Assembly (NCBI RefSeq): GCF_014805625.2
Contig: NW_023998422.1
Coordinates: 290,035-354,034 of the forward strand
Direction: 5' to 3'
DNA: 64,000 bases
Origin: Glossina fuscipes
Taxonomy: Eukaryota > Arthropoda > Insecta > Diptera > Glossinidae
Made by a program: the position numbers and the translations under genes. Under the pieces are notes generated by a model that made no database searches, had not been told where the DNA came from, and worked only from the letters and a program-made list of their open reading frames with translations. Positions 12,301 through 22,893 of this stretch are shown in pieces. Position 1 is the first letter of the stretch. Each line of letters begins with the position of its first letter.

Positions 12301-15292
12301 CACAGTTATTTTCTATTTGTTGATCAGAATTCGGTGTCGCAGTTTCTCCAACAAGATTTTCGCCTTTCTCCTTTGAAACGCTTAACTTTAATTTCCCTTT
12401 TTCATCGTTCACAATGTTCGCGGCCGAAATCAGTTGCGATTTGTTTTCATTCTTGGGTGGTAGTAGGCAAATTTGTGCGCTATTACTTGCTTGACATAGT
12501 GCGCTATTTTTCTCCTTGGCTCCAACAAATAAATTGTTAGTGCAGAAAGATGTCATTATCGTACCAAGAGCGGCCGATCCACATTTTTCTTGTGAACTCT
12601 TAGTATCGTTCTCGACTGACGCAGGTAAGCAGATCGTCTCGGAGAAAATTGTTTGATTAATTATGTCTTCCGACTTCTTTCCTTGTCCAGATATTATTCG
12701 CTCTGCTTCGATTAGTGTTTGAGAATTTTCTTTCAAAGGTTCAACTTGACCTGATTGCCAACTTTCAGCCATGTGATTAGGATTTTGCAAGGAGATAACA
12801 TCAGAAGAAACTTCTTGATCGACTAATACTTTTTCTTGCTGCACGTTTGTCGACGTTCGAGAATTTCCATTATTACACATATGGCCGCAGGACTCACTGA
12901 CTTTTTTTAATATCGTTTCTCCGATTTCACATATTTTTGCATTGCTTGACCCATTGTCATACGTTTTCCCGTCTTCGTCTAGAGATACTTTTTCTTTTGT
13001 AGATAACTTCGAAGATTTTGCTTCAAATGACGATTTTTGACGATTAACATCTTCTTCGGACTTGTGAGAAGTCACACTCTCATTATGCTTTTCCAAATTT
13101 TTGCTGAGTAATTGTTCTTGTTCAGGTCTCTTTGATTGTTCCACTTCATTCATAATAAGACCATTTTCTTTCTGCTTTGAATTGATATTTTGGATTTTAG
13201 TAATGGCTGACGTCAAGGGTATTTCTTTATCACAAGTTTTCCGGCCGCTAAACGCTTTTTCCGCCGTTTTTCGACTTATTTTCAATATTTGAGAACTTTT
13301 ATCATTATACAATTCCAAAAAGGTCGAATTCTCTCTTTTAAGATTAATTTCATTTTCATCTTGGTCATTTCCTTTGCTCGCTCTAATTTCATTTTGTCTT
13401 AGTAGATTTTCACTCGATGCGTTTGTTAATTCTTTACCTAACAGATTCTTTAGATGGGAATCTTTTAGATTTCCAATTTTTACATTTTCATCTCTTAAAT
13501 CAATCTTTCGAACTTCTTCTGGCATTTTATGCTCTGTACTATATTCAAGTCCTTGCAATAGATTTCCAGATTTGTGGCATACTGTTGGTGAAGAGACCTT
13601 AGAATCTGAATCCGCAATTTTTGCAAAGATGTTCTCTTCTACTGATTGATTACTGATAACCGCATTAGTTGCAATTAAATCTAATCCAGGTATTTCAATT
13701 ATCTCTTCTTCTTTTTCTCCTTTAAAACTTGCAGTGTTACGTTTAAAGTTAACAAAACCTGTATCAAATGACAATTCCCTACTGGTCGTGCTTGCATCCA
13801 AAATTTTCGGAAAGTTCTTGTCAAATCCAGCTATTTTTAAATAAGTAGTTTGCTCATTGACATCGATGTGATCGCCTGAAGAGATGGCAGAACTCGTAGT
13901 TAATGACTTTCCTGATTGATTATCACAATTTTCTTTAAATATCCTCTCGCCACTGATATCTTCACAAGATATGGAATTGAGCGAAGGTGACTCAATTAGT
14001 TCTCCGTCGGGTTCGAAACTTTGAAAATCATTCAGCTCAGAACGTTTTTCTTCTTTTTTAGTTTTCAGGTTTTGTTTGGGATCGTGTTGTTTTCTGTAAA
14101 AGAATGAGAATGAATTTGATATTATACTTCTTGGCAGTTCCCGTGCTACGTATACAGCATACTATATACTTCATCTTTTTTGAATTTTATTGTGTTTTAA
14201 TAATAAATAATCGGTGCAGGTTGTACTGAAACCAAAAAAAAGTTTAATTTCGTTGTGTTTTTATAAGAAATAATCTTTCTTGCGTAAGAATTTGTAAAAA
14301 GTATACATTTTCGTGCCATCATTATACTAATGGGTAAGAGTTTCGAACTATTAAATATCAATTAGTTTACAATTTCTATTTTTTTTGAGTCAAAAAACTT
14401 ACTTAATGCGTTCAGTTTGCTTGATAGACGATTCATGGATTTCAGAGCGGTAATTATAGTTTTTGCTATGCTCAGACTTATTTTGGCCACTTTTTTCTTT
14501 ATGATCTTTTGAATTATTATCTGCATGGACGTATGACGTTTCTTTACTTTTCAGAGCTTTGTTATGACATTTCATTTGTTTTGATCCTTTTCTATTGTAC
14601 TTAATTGAGTCAAATGAATGGGACCGTCTCTTTCTACGATTATACTTTTCGACTGAACGAGACCGTGAGCGGTGACGTTTATGACTACTTTTGCTTTGTT
14701 CCCGAGAATAAGAGCGTGACCTTGATCGTATTCTTTTACCATCTTTATTCTGATAAGTTTTCCCTTTTTTTTGCGGACTAACTTTTTTTTTAGATTCCAC
14801 AAAGTCTGTGTTATCGTTTAAAGATATCTCTATCTTTTTCACTGCAATCTGTCCATCACTTTTGCTTTTACCGCTGTCTGATTGATGCTTCGAAATTCTG
14901 CGAAAACACAGATCATCTTTCCTACAAAGTTATTAATAATAGATTTGCGAATTGTTATAATACGTCTGCTTAAAAAGCAAGAGTACTTACTCAGTTCTTA
15001 AACGATCTATTTCACGGTTCTTGCGTTGAATTTCAGAACGAGCAGTGTCTAGTAGATTTTGAAAATTAATTTCTATTTTTTGTATTTTCTTTTTTAAAGC
15101 TTTGTTTTCATCCTCCAATTGTTTGACCGTCTTAAGAGATTTTTGGTATTTATTCTCCAAATCTTCCAACTCTTTAGATTTCTATAAAGAAAGTTTAAAA
15201 TTTAATTGATGATTTTTATATTTTTTATTTTGCACCTTTTCCTCCTGCTGTTCGAATGCATCCAAGCCATAATAGAAATCGACCTCTTCCAT
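6324..15292 (-). CDS. FLASH: FLASH (CASP8AP2)-like histone-mRNA processing protein
   Basis: FLASH is a nuclear histone-locus-body protein that acts with the U7 snRNP in 3' cleavage of replication-dependent histone mRNA. I join five exons: 15236-15292, 14991-15181, 14403-14921, 10207-14093 and 6324-8224. Phases close to 2184 residues and all introns are GT-AG. Residues 4-11 read VDFYYGLD, resembling the LDIYAGLD box at the FLASH N-terminus. Residues 20-83 form a coiled coil ending LLDTARSEIQRKNREIDRLR, which strongly resembles the FLASH coiled coil. Residues about 149-190 are Arg/Ser-rich. The long middle is acidic, Ser/Asn/Lys-rich and probably disordered. A basic block lies near 1350-1415 and the C-terminus has an RKRKRKK nuclear signal. 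The Myb/SANT-like end of vertebrate FLASH is not evident. The size is far above what I recall for the Drosophila protein, so only the N-terminus supports the name. Confidence 0.75.
8741..8890 (+). repeat. TTTTTGGTGTAGG-type short tandem repeat in FLASH intron 4
   Basis: The motif TTTTTGGTGTA(A/G)G recurs four times with irregular spacing of about 25-36 nt. It is preceded by GCCACGACGAGGCCACCAT. The same motif family is found at 38.2 kb and, inverted, at 38.5 kb, so this is probably one end of a mobile non-coding element. Confidence 0.6.
9065..9277 (-). pseudogene. Possible 3' remnant of a non-LTR retrotransposon
   Basis: The minus strand encodes CKACNTSESVEHLIF followed by a short His/Tyr-rich tail. 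This looks like the Cys-Cys-His cluster (C-x2-C-x7/8-H) found after the reverse transcriptase domain in many insect LINE elements. The fourth metal ligand seems to be lost and the frame is short. No reverse transcriptase sequence is attached. It lies inside the last FLASH intron. The assignment is tentative. Confidence 0.3.
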
Positions 15293-17218
15293 TGCATTGC
15301 CTTTTTGAAAAGACTTCTAAAATGGAAACACTATGTTCCCTTTAAATGTGTTATTATCGTTATTAATTTAGTCAGAGAAATAGATTCAAAGGCTAACGCA
15401 GGCACTAGGATCTAATCTTATAAAAGCGTTTTCATATAAATATTCGCTGAAGGCATTAACACAGAAAAAGGGATGCCAAATCTCATTAAGAAAATTACAG
15501 ATATGTTAACGCGTTTGCGCTATATTTGCATCCGAGAGGTTTTTCTGTAAAGCTTTGTAAACCAATATTTTGTTATATGCGTTTTGGGTGTTTAGAGTAA
15601 AAGCATGTGTATGTTGTTGCTGTAAACAGTTGTAAACATTTTGTTAATATAGCGAAATTCGGGATCGAAACTATATAAAATGTCTTTAAACAGTCTTAAA
15701 CAGTTTTAAATAGTTGTAAATATACTGATATACTGATATACTGATAAATTACTGATACTGAGAAGGTCATACGCTATTTGATGCTATAAAGTATCGTGTA
15801 TGGTTGTTGCCGTAAATTCAGTTCTATGTGAACTTTCTATTTACTAACGAAAATATATAGCTTTTGTACTATAAATTAAATTAATTTAAATTAAATTAGT
15901 TTTACAACAGGGAATTTACATAGCATATTTTTACTTGGTGAAAAGGCTTGACAGTCTACTTGGCACACTTGGATAGGTAGAATTACTCGATATGATAAGA
16001 AATTTCTTTTGGAAACCAAAAGGATATAAATAAAGTGAAATCAGTCAATTCAATTTTTTTTTTTCCCACCTTTTTCTAAACTACTAACTTTCTCAAAGTT
16101 TTCATTTTAATTTAAGTTTCAAAAGAAATTTAGAGGGAATAGCAGAGATTTTACAATCTTCTCGATCTGGCTTCTTTTTAATATGAAAAATTTGTTGCGG
16201 CATGATATATTAATGTGGATATGTTTTTTGGCCTCTGTCAAACACCAAGGAACACAGCTGACAAGAAATTTCAATTTTCAACTAAGATTATCATGTCATG
16301 AAGACATATAAGCCCTTACAGTCAATTTATGAACCTACTCTCTTTTACGATTTTTTGCTCTCACACCCATCAATTCCTTCAAATAACTTTTTATACTCAT
16401 ATTACATTTTACACATCGGAATTTGCTCCTCGCTCTTCGGTTCTATTCTACTTGACGGACGAGTAATATGGAATTTTAATAAAAACTATAAAAAAAAAAA
16501 CGTGGCGGACGTACAGCACCTAAAATTACGAATAAAAAACTTTAATCAAATAATCATTAAAATAAATAAATAATAATGTTATATACCAAATCTAACCCCA
16601 ACTTTGCTAAGGCGTCAACAAAAAACTCTATGTTCACATTGGGGCTTTTTTACACATCCCAGCGAATTTTGGATATTAAATTGCTGAATAACAGAAAAAG
16701 AAGAAGATCATTTTGAATTTGAACTTTCTTTACCCATCTTAGCAAACATCTGTTGTTGATTTGATGAGATTTTGAGAAGAGGGAGAATACAATAAAGAAT
16801 GTCTTCATATATCTGCAATCAAGTTAAGCGGTAATTTTGTTAAATTTCGGAGAAAAATCTCATAGCCATATTACACATTTCTTCTCAGTGTAGTGAAGTC
16901 TTTGCTTATGATTCGCGGAATTCAAGAAGAAGGGGAGTAAATAGACTTTTATCAAATAGGAACATAACAAAAGCGGTGAGTTGTGTGTCAGATAGCGTTT
17001 TGGTGGACTTATGAACATTGATTTGTTCATGCGAAAATTTTTATATTATTCTATAATAATATTTCAGGCACTTAAAAGAGCGCCAAAATTAATTTCGAAA
17101 ATTCTGCAACAGTTTTTATACTTTATCTTCTTGATACAGCTAATAACAATAATAATTAGAAAAGTTGTCAAAGTTTTTGTGAAACATTGGAAAAAAAATT
17201 AACACGAACTGAAAATTC
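15293..17218. promoter_or_regulatory. Divergent intergenic region between FLASH-like and ORC3 genes
   Basis: The two genes are transcribed away from each other across 1.9 kb. The segment holds T-rich tracts, an irregular AAACAGT-type repeat around 15690-15725 and a short ATACTGAT repeat at about 15723-15745. I see no additional convincing gene. GCGC-containing sequence at 15510-15522 could be examined as an E2F-like site, but I would not call one. Untranslated first exons of either gene may lie here. Confidence 0.35.
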
Positions 17219-19619
17219 ATGGATCCCACTATTTCTATATCAAAAGTAAGAGTACTTCTTAAGGAAAATCTCATTGTAATTATTAAAATTCATTTTTAGG
17301 GTTGTTTTGTGTTTAAAAATGGTGCCACCAAAGCTGACGCGAAACACAGGTCCAGAAACCATAAAACGTCTGGCAAAAGTTCCAATTTTTACAGTAAAGA
17401 ATTAGCCAAACAACCGTTTTATAGAGTTTATTCAGACACTTGGCAAAAATTACAGTCAAATATACTACAAATGCAAGCGACGAGTAATGTGCGCATTTTA
17501 GAAGATTTACTTAATTATGTGATTAAGGAAACTCAAGGAAAGAGGAGAAAGTATACTAACGAGATCTTGCCTACGGCAGCCTTGTTAACGGGCATTAATC
17601 AATCGGACCATTTGCAACAATTTAATACTTTGTCTAAACGTTTAAAAAAAAAAATTTCTGTTGATGTTTGTGTTCTGCAATCGCGTGACTGCTCGTCCAT
17701 TAAAACGGCCATAGAGTCTATGGTTTACAATTTTCTGGAATCTGAACACAATAAACAGGAAAATTCAAATGGCAAACGCTTAAGACGATCTCAGTGCACT
17801 ATCCGACAGTTGAAGAAGTGGTATCATGCTAATTGGTCAAGCTCTAATGACACTAATGATTTGGAAGAGTCGAACGTAGATGAAGTCAAGAAAAACCACA
17901 TAAAGGCATTTGAAAATCATACGCTTCTAGTTATACTGCCTGATTTCGAATGTTTTCCCCCAGCCGTCTTACAAGATTTAATTTTAATATTAAGCTCTCA
18001 TTGCGTTGAGTTATCCATATTCTTGGTATTGGGCATAGCAACTTCAATTAATGCTATACACGGTACCCTTCCCTATCATGTGACAAGCAAGATGAAATTG
18101 CGAGTCTTTGAAACGCAAACAGCACCCGTTATTCTGAACGAAGTAAGTGGCAAACGAGGGAAAATTTATTATTTCTAAACATTATAAATAAATATTTCAT
18201 TTAAGATTTTAGAGAAAGTTATACTTTCAACAGAGTACGGGTTTCATTTGTCCGGTAAAGTCTTCAAATTTCTTACTAATATTTTTCTGTACTATGATTT
18301 CTCTATCAATGGCTTCATACAGGCTTTTAAGGTATTTTTAATTATTTTGAAAAATTTAAGAAATTAAAAAATTTTCTTTTTCATTTAGTATTGCCTATTA
18401 GAACATTACTTTCAGGGCAATGCGTATTCTCTGTGCACTAACTATTCTGCATCTTTGAGTCATGTAAAGCAACTGAACCATGAGGACTTGGAATGCGTAC
18501 GTAAGCAGTTGTCGTTTCGTGCTTATGTGGAAGGCCTGCCTCCTGAGAGTATCATAGCGGTACTAACTGATGATGAGCATTTGAGGAAACAATTACCTGC
18601 TCTTCTAAAGGACTGTCACCTTTATTTCATAATTAGGCGGGTCTTTCTGGAATTTCTCACCGTTTTAGTGGAAGACTTACCTAACTGCCCTTTAGGTAAA
18701 TATCGTCGCGAACTATACGCCTTTTCCTTGAGTAGGAACCTATCCTCTCAAAGCGAATTCAAGGAATCGTGGCAACTTTTGCAATTTTTATCTAGAGAAG
18801 AACTAATTAGTAAAATAACTAAGGCACTATCAATAACTCGGAATTTTTTGGAAAATTCGGCACAAATTCATATGAAATTATTTCAATATTACGCTGCTGT
18901 CATTCAAGAGAAACTAGACGGAGTTCAACGATTACTTAATAGCATAAGCGAGGCCAAGATGTTCGCATGCAATATTGTTCCTGAACAAAAATCTCCAAAA
19001 AATTTAAAACAATTTACTTCCCGAGAAGAACTCAAAACGGAATTATTAAAAATGTCGAAGGAAGAAAAGCCTGTTTCAGAATACACCAAACTAGTTCAAG
19101 AACTCTTGTCTTACATTGAGGAACAGATAATTGACGAGCATTTAGGTCTATTAGAGCGTGCTCCAGCTTTGCATGAACTCTTTATTTTCTCGGATATTAA
19201 CTCTGTAAGACGTAATATTATTGGTGCTCCTCGGGCGTCTCTACATATGGCGCTAAATAATCCACACATTTATTTACAATGCAGTTGCTGTAGTTTACAA
19301 GAAAATGCACAATTATTGCCTACATTACCTGATATATCCATTGCTTATAAGTTACACTTGGAATGTGGTCATTTGATTAATTTATATGACTGGTTGCAAG
19401 CGTTCCGTTCGGTTGTCGACTTTAATGAAGATGATCAAGAGGAAATAGACACGCAAATACAGTAAGTTTTGCAAAATATTTACTCAGGACAAAAGTCACC
19501 AGTGTTTTTTTAAATCTTTTAGAGCCCGCTTTACTCGATCTGTAGCGGAATTACAGTATTTGGGGTACATTAAAATGTCAAAACGGAAGACTGATCATGC
19601 TACACGTTTGACTTGGTAG
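17219..19619 (+). CDS. lat: Origin recognition complex subunit 3 (latheo)
   Basis: Subunit of the six-part complex that marks replication origins and loads MCM helicase in the nucleus; in flies it is also linked to synaptic function. Exons 17219-17245, 17300-18142, 18206-18331, 18389-19461 and 19523-19619 join in phase to 721 residues, which matches the length I recall for Drosophila latheo. The first exon codes only MDPTISISK and runs into [11 protein letters not shown], the characteristic ORC3 N-terminus. Residues after 30 correspond to the AAA+-like domain. The middle and C-terminus form the insertion and winged-helix regions, ending [18 protein letters not shown] and [13 protein letters not shown], a typical ORC3 ending. 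A polyadenylation signal AATAAA lies at 19673-19678. All introns are short (53-63 nt). I see no defect. Confidence 0.95.
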
Positions 19620-19693
19620 TTCTTCAGAGGTCAGCATTTTCGTTGTCCAGCGTAAATTTATTTACTAAAAAAATAAAAAAGTTTTGCTCAATG

Positions 19694-19825
19694 TTACTCC
19701 ATCAACAAAATTTCATGCTCCTCCTGCACAGCCACTTCATTTAGTTCGTTGTGTTCATTAGTGACAGCGTAGGCCTCGATGCACTTAGGAGTAATATGAC
19801 GATTTATGTAATTTAGACACGAATA
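19694..19825 (-). CDS. Putative last exon of an unidentified gene
   Basis: A 43-codon open segment begins just after a good acceptor (CTTTACTTTAG) and ends at a TAA. It reads YSCLNYINRHITPKCIEAYA and continues with an acidic stretch (NELNEVAVQEEHEILLME). Downstream at 19658-19663 the minus strand has AATAAA. Its stop lies only 75 nt from the ORC3 stop, so the genes would converge tail to tail. I could not place upstream exons: the sequence beyond 19825 has no clean matching donor. I do not recognise the protein. It could also be a chance frame. Confidence 0.3.
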   Translation of the reverse strand, partial: YSCLNYINRHITPKCIEAYAVTNEHNELNEVAVQEEHEILLME

Positions 19826-19829
19826 CTAA

Positions 19830-20232
19830 AGTAAAGCTTGTGGCTGCAGAACATCTGAAGATAAAGTACTTTGATATCCCAAAATTAGTTGCTTTAACAC
19901 GTTAAGGACGCCGTGTACCACCGGTGAATTATGATCAAAATACCTTCCACTGTAATACTGTAATAATCAAAAATTAGTCAACTGCTACTCAAGTGCTAGA
20001 AGTGCAGGCACTAAATTAAGGCTTCTGCTTGCCGAGAAATGTAAATCGCGTGGTTCTTGCATGGTTCTTGTAAGTGATGAAAACCAAACTGATTCGCGTA
20101 ACCGGGTTGACCTGAAAGTAGTTTTCCAGAGAGAGTCAAATCTGATTTCCAGGCTGTCTAGTGATACATCGCTAGAGGACCTTATTTCTGTAAACCCTCC
20201 TGATATCTCCGATTGCGATTAAATCCTCATGC
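19830..20232 (+). pseudogene. Degenerate coding-like sequence, unknown nuclear-type protein
   Basis: Read on the plus strand, stretches resemble protein but are broken. About 19850-19940 gives AAEHLKIKYFDIPKLVALTR, a stop, then GRRVPPVNYDQNT, the latter like an AT-hook or Arg-Arg motif. After a frame change, 20000-20232 is open and ends in acidic EDLISVNPPDISDCD and a TAA. At least two breaks separate the parts. It overlaps the region where upstream exons of the minus-strand exon at 19694-19825 would be expected. I do not recognise the family. A decayed gene copy or a gene with unrecognised introns are both possible. Confidence 0.25.
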
Positions 20233-22434
20233 TACATTAGTCATCTTTACCAAATCTGTTAATGCGGAATTCATCTGTCATCAGTCGTCATCATAAATGA
20301 TATAAAGATAAAGTGTCATGAAATACAAAGTGTGCCATGATGTAAAGAAAGTAACTTAAAAAACGGAATTACCTCCGTTTCCTACCTAACTCTCCCAGCA
20401 ACTGTCCAGATTTTAAGTCGAAATTTCTAAAATAGTTTGCAACACTAATGTAATAGACAAACTCTTAACAGATAACGTGGTGGTGGAAGACAAGTAACAA
20501 TGGAAAAATATTAGTTCAAAGCACGAGCCTTTATTTGAAATTATCTTCCAACTTTGCTTTACTGGCTCTGACTGGAACGACAGCAATTGAATTTTTTTAA
20601 TTATCATCTCAGTCTTTAGCAGAACCATAGATTGCGAGAATTTCTCAGGCAACCATACGTACGTATTAAGAGCTTCGTTCGTGCGAATCTTATATTTTTG
20701 GTTCATTCGAAATATTTACCTGATGAGTACAAATAAATAAATTATACACAACGAATCTTCACCTATATGTATCAGAGATAAGTTTCAAATGGCGTTTATT
20801 AGGAAAGATGCATCTTCATTTTTGATAATTCCCGTTTATTTTTTGACGGTATTAGAATGGCTAATTATCCAGCTGTTTCGAATATTGTTTATTATCAAGT
20901 GTGAAAAGTTGTTTGGCGACCTAATTACCGATTCGTATCATTACTTGCCGGTGTCGCTCGATTTACTTTAGATCGTGAGCGCTTCAAGCGTAATCTACAT
21001 TTTGACCTAAAAGACCCAGGGTGTTTTGTATCTCTTTAGGTGCTATGGAATTTTGAATTATGTGAGAGTATGGAATTTGGAAGTCACGTTATCCGATTCT
21101 GTTTTTCTGATGTTTATGTTTGCACATGTACTTGGTGTATAAAAATTTTGTTGTCAATAATTATACCTATGTACGCAATAGCGATTACTAAAGCTCAAGT
21201 TCTTGAAAAGAAGAATAAAAATATTTTTATTTTATCTTTGTTTTACAGAAAGTAATAACAAATCAATAATAACTTATTATAAATTTTTTGTAACGGGAAT
21301 TTAATTTTATTATAAACCAGTTAACGACCGGTACAGTTTTATTGACATTTCAAAATAACTTTATTAAGTGTTTGCAATACATACAAAATTTTCCTGGGGG
21401 ATCTGACTATATATCTAAACACGCAAGATCAGTGTAAAGGCAAGTTCAACTTAGATGCCATCGGATTTACACCGTATCTCTTTTACTTTTATAAGCTCAG
21501 AAATTTCCCTCGAAGAATTTTTAGTGAGGTTAAGCTCCAAAGTCAGCCCGTCAACACATTCACCCATTGGCCCATACGATGCCACACGAAACTGACGATT
21601 TCCCTTTTACAATTCTTGAAGGGCCATTTTTTTTATGACCAGCCACTCAAGAGATTTCTCCGACGGTGGGGATCTACAACCACTATAGATAAGCGTAAAG
21701 TAAAGAGGCGAGTAATATCTGCATATATTCAAGTTGAAAGTCAAAACGTCAGAAACGATTGAAAAGACTACTTCTGCTTAGTTGTCACTTCAAATATGGT
21801 CAGTGCGGCTGAAGAACGATGAATGGCGATAGTGTATCATGCGATATATGGGCATCTGCAAGGGCATCTGCGTGACGGAAGGCTCAGATCAAAATAGTTC
21901 TAAATATGGTGTCTTGTTTGCCTTACGATAAATAAACATAAAACCCCAAAAAAGTGCAAAAAATAAAATTTAATCATTTGTAACTTTGTGAGGGTATGGC
22001 AGATTGGTTCCATTTACTATTACGATTAAGCGCGCGTAAGTGTACGTATACTACTGGCGAAGAGTACAATATACAAAGTATGTTGTAAAAAAATTAACGC
22101 CTTTCGCGGTGAGAAAAAAAGGGATTTAATTATGAAATTAGGTTTTTTTAATGGGCTTCGGCAGCTTTTAAAACATATCTAATCAGTATCCTTGAATATT
22201 GTTTTAACTCGATTTGAGCGTTGAATACTTTCAGTGTTTGTACTGTAACTTTGCATTAGAGTTTGTAGCAATAACTTAGTTCATTTCCTTTCGCGATTCA
22301 TTAAGAAGTACAAATGCTGTCCATGAAGCGCTTGGTAGGTTCCTCCGCGGGTACCCAATACGGTGGCGTCCTTTGACGGCGCCGACTTACGAACAATGGA
22401 AGTAGGCTTAGCTCGGAATTAAACCGTGCAGTGA
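20233..22434. other. Intergenic with short repeats
   Basis: A minus-strand open frame at 20413-20706 (beginning MNQKYKIRTNEALNTYVWLP) has no clear family and no matching splice sites. The 39-nt copy of a PEX13 segment at 21008-21046 is listed separately. The rest is AT-rich and without support for a gene. Confidence 0.4.
21008..21046 (+). repeat. 39-nt perfect copy of a PEX13 coding segment
   Basis: Identical to 39133-39171, which lies in the third coding exon of PEX13 (in the SH3 domain, opposite strand). Homology stops abruptly on both sides. Immediately to the right is GAATTATGTGAGAGTATG, which also occurs near 36560 and, in a diverged form, near 40615. This looks like a captured or filler fragment, not a gene copy. 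Confidence 0.9.
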
Positions 22435-22893
22435 CTGAGTAACACATCTTTTCGGTCCGTCAGGAATGGTCTGAAAAGACTTGAAGGGGGGTCGGTCCGT
22501 ACGTCTTATACAGCATACCTATGGTATGCGGAAGAGCTGGGTTATAAGCGGACAGTTGAGACCATTGAGAAACAAACTAAACGTGAACACAGAATAGAGG
22601 ACAGTATCTGTTTACAGATCGTATCTGAGGAAAGTATCTGTGTTGGGTTTGAGGAGAGCATGTTAGATAAAGCTATACCCATCATAAATGATATATGGGT
22701 TGCGACGCTGAAACTAGAACGAACGAGACTAGTGAGCCGAGGAGCTACCCCGATAGAGGTGACATCTATCCCGTTGCGGAGGACTTGTACCCCGACAGAG
22801 ATGACATCTACCCCGTTGCGGAGGACGGCTACCCCGATAGAGATGACAGCTGCCCCGTTGCACAGGACGCCTATCGCGATATATAGGACTTAA
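22435..22893 (+). CDS. Unidentified G+C-rich reading frame with 42-nt tandem repeats
   Basis: A frame of about 152 codons, open from 22435 to the stop at 22891-22893, reads through TSYTAYLWYAEELGYKRTVE and ends in three repeats. The repeat units are about 22741-22778, 22779-22820 and 22821-22862, plus a partial fourth. In this frame they give TPTEMTSTPLRRT-like units; in the +1 frame, PDRDDIYPVAED-like acidic units. The block is visibly richer in G+C than its neighbours. No family was recognised and no splice structure proposed. A transposon-derived frame or the remnant of a repeat protein are the likeliest options. It may not be expressed. Confidence 0.25.
   Translation: MSNTSFRSVRNGLKRLEGGSVRTSYTAYLWYAEELGYKRTVETIEKQTKREHRIEDSICLQIVSEESICVGFEESMLDKAIPIINDIWVATLKLERTRLVSRGATPIEVTSIPLRRTCTPTEMTSTPLRRTATPIEMTAAPLHRTPIAIYRT
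22739..22886 (+). repeat. 42-nt tandem repeat, three units plus a partial
   Basis: Units share TACCCCGA(T/C)AGAG, TGACATCTA(T/C)CCCGTTGCG. The period is an exact multiple of three, so all reading frames stay open across it. The last unit degrades to GACGCCTATCGCGATATA. Confidence 0.85.

Noticed and set aside
15510..15525. E2F site between FLASH and ORC3
   Set aside because: GCG-containing sequence is present but does not match the TTTSGCGC consensus well enough to call.
20789..20971. Small hydrophobic plus-strand frame (possible membrane peptide)
   Set aside because: Hydrophobic frames are common in AT-rich DNA; no splice sites, signal or relatives seen.
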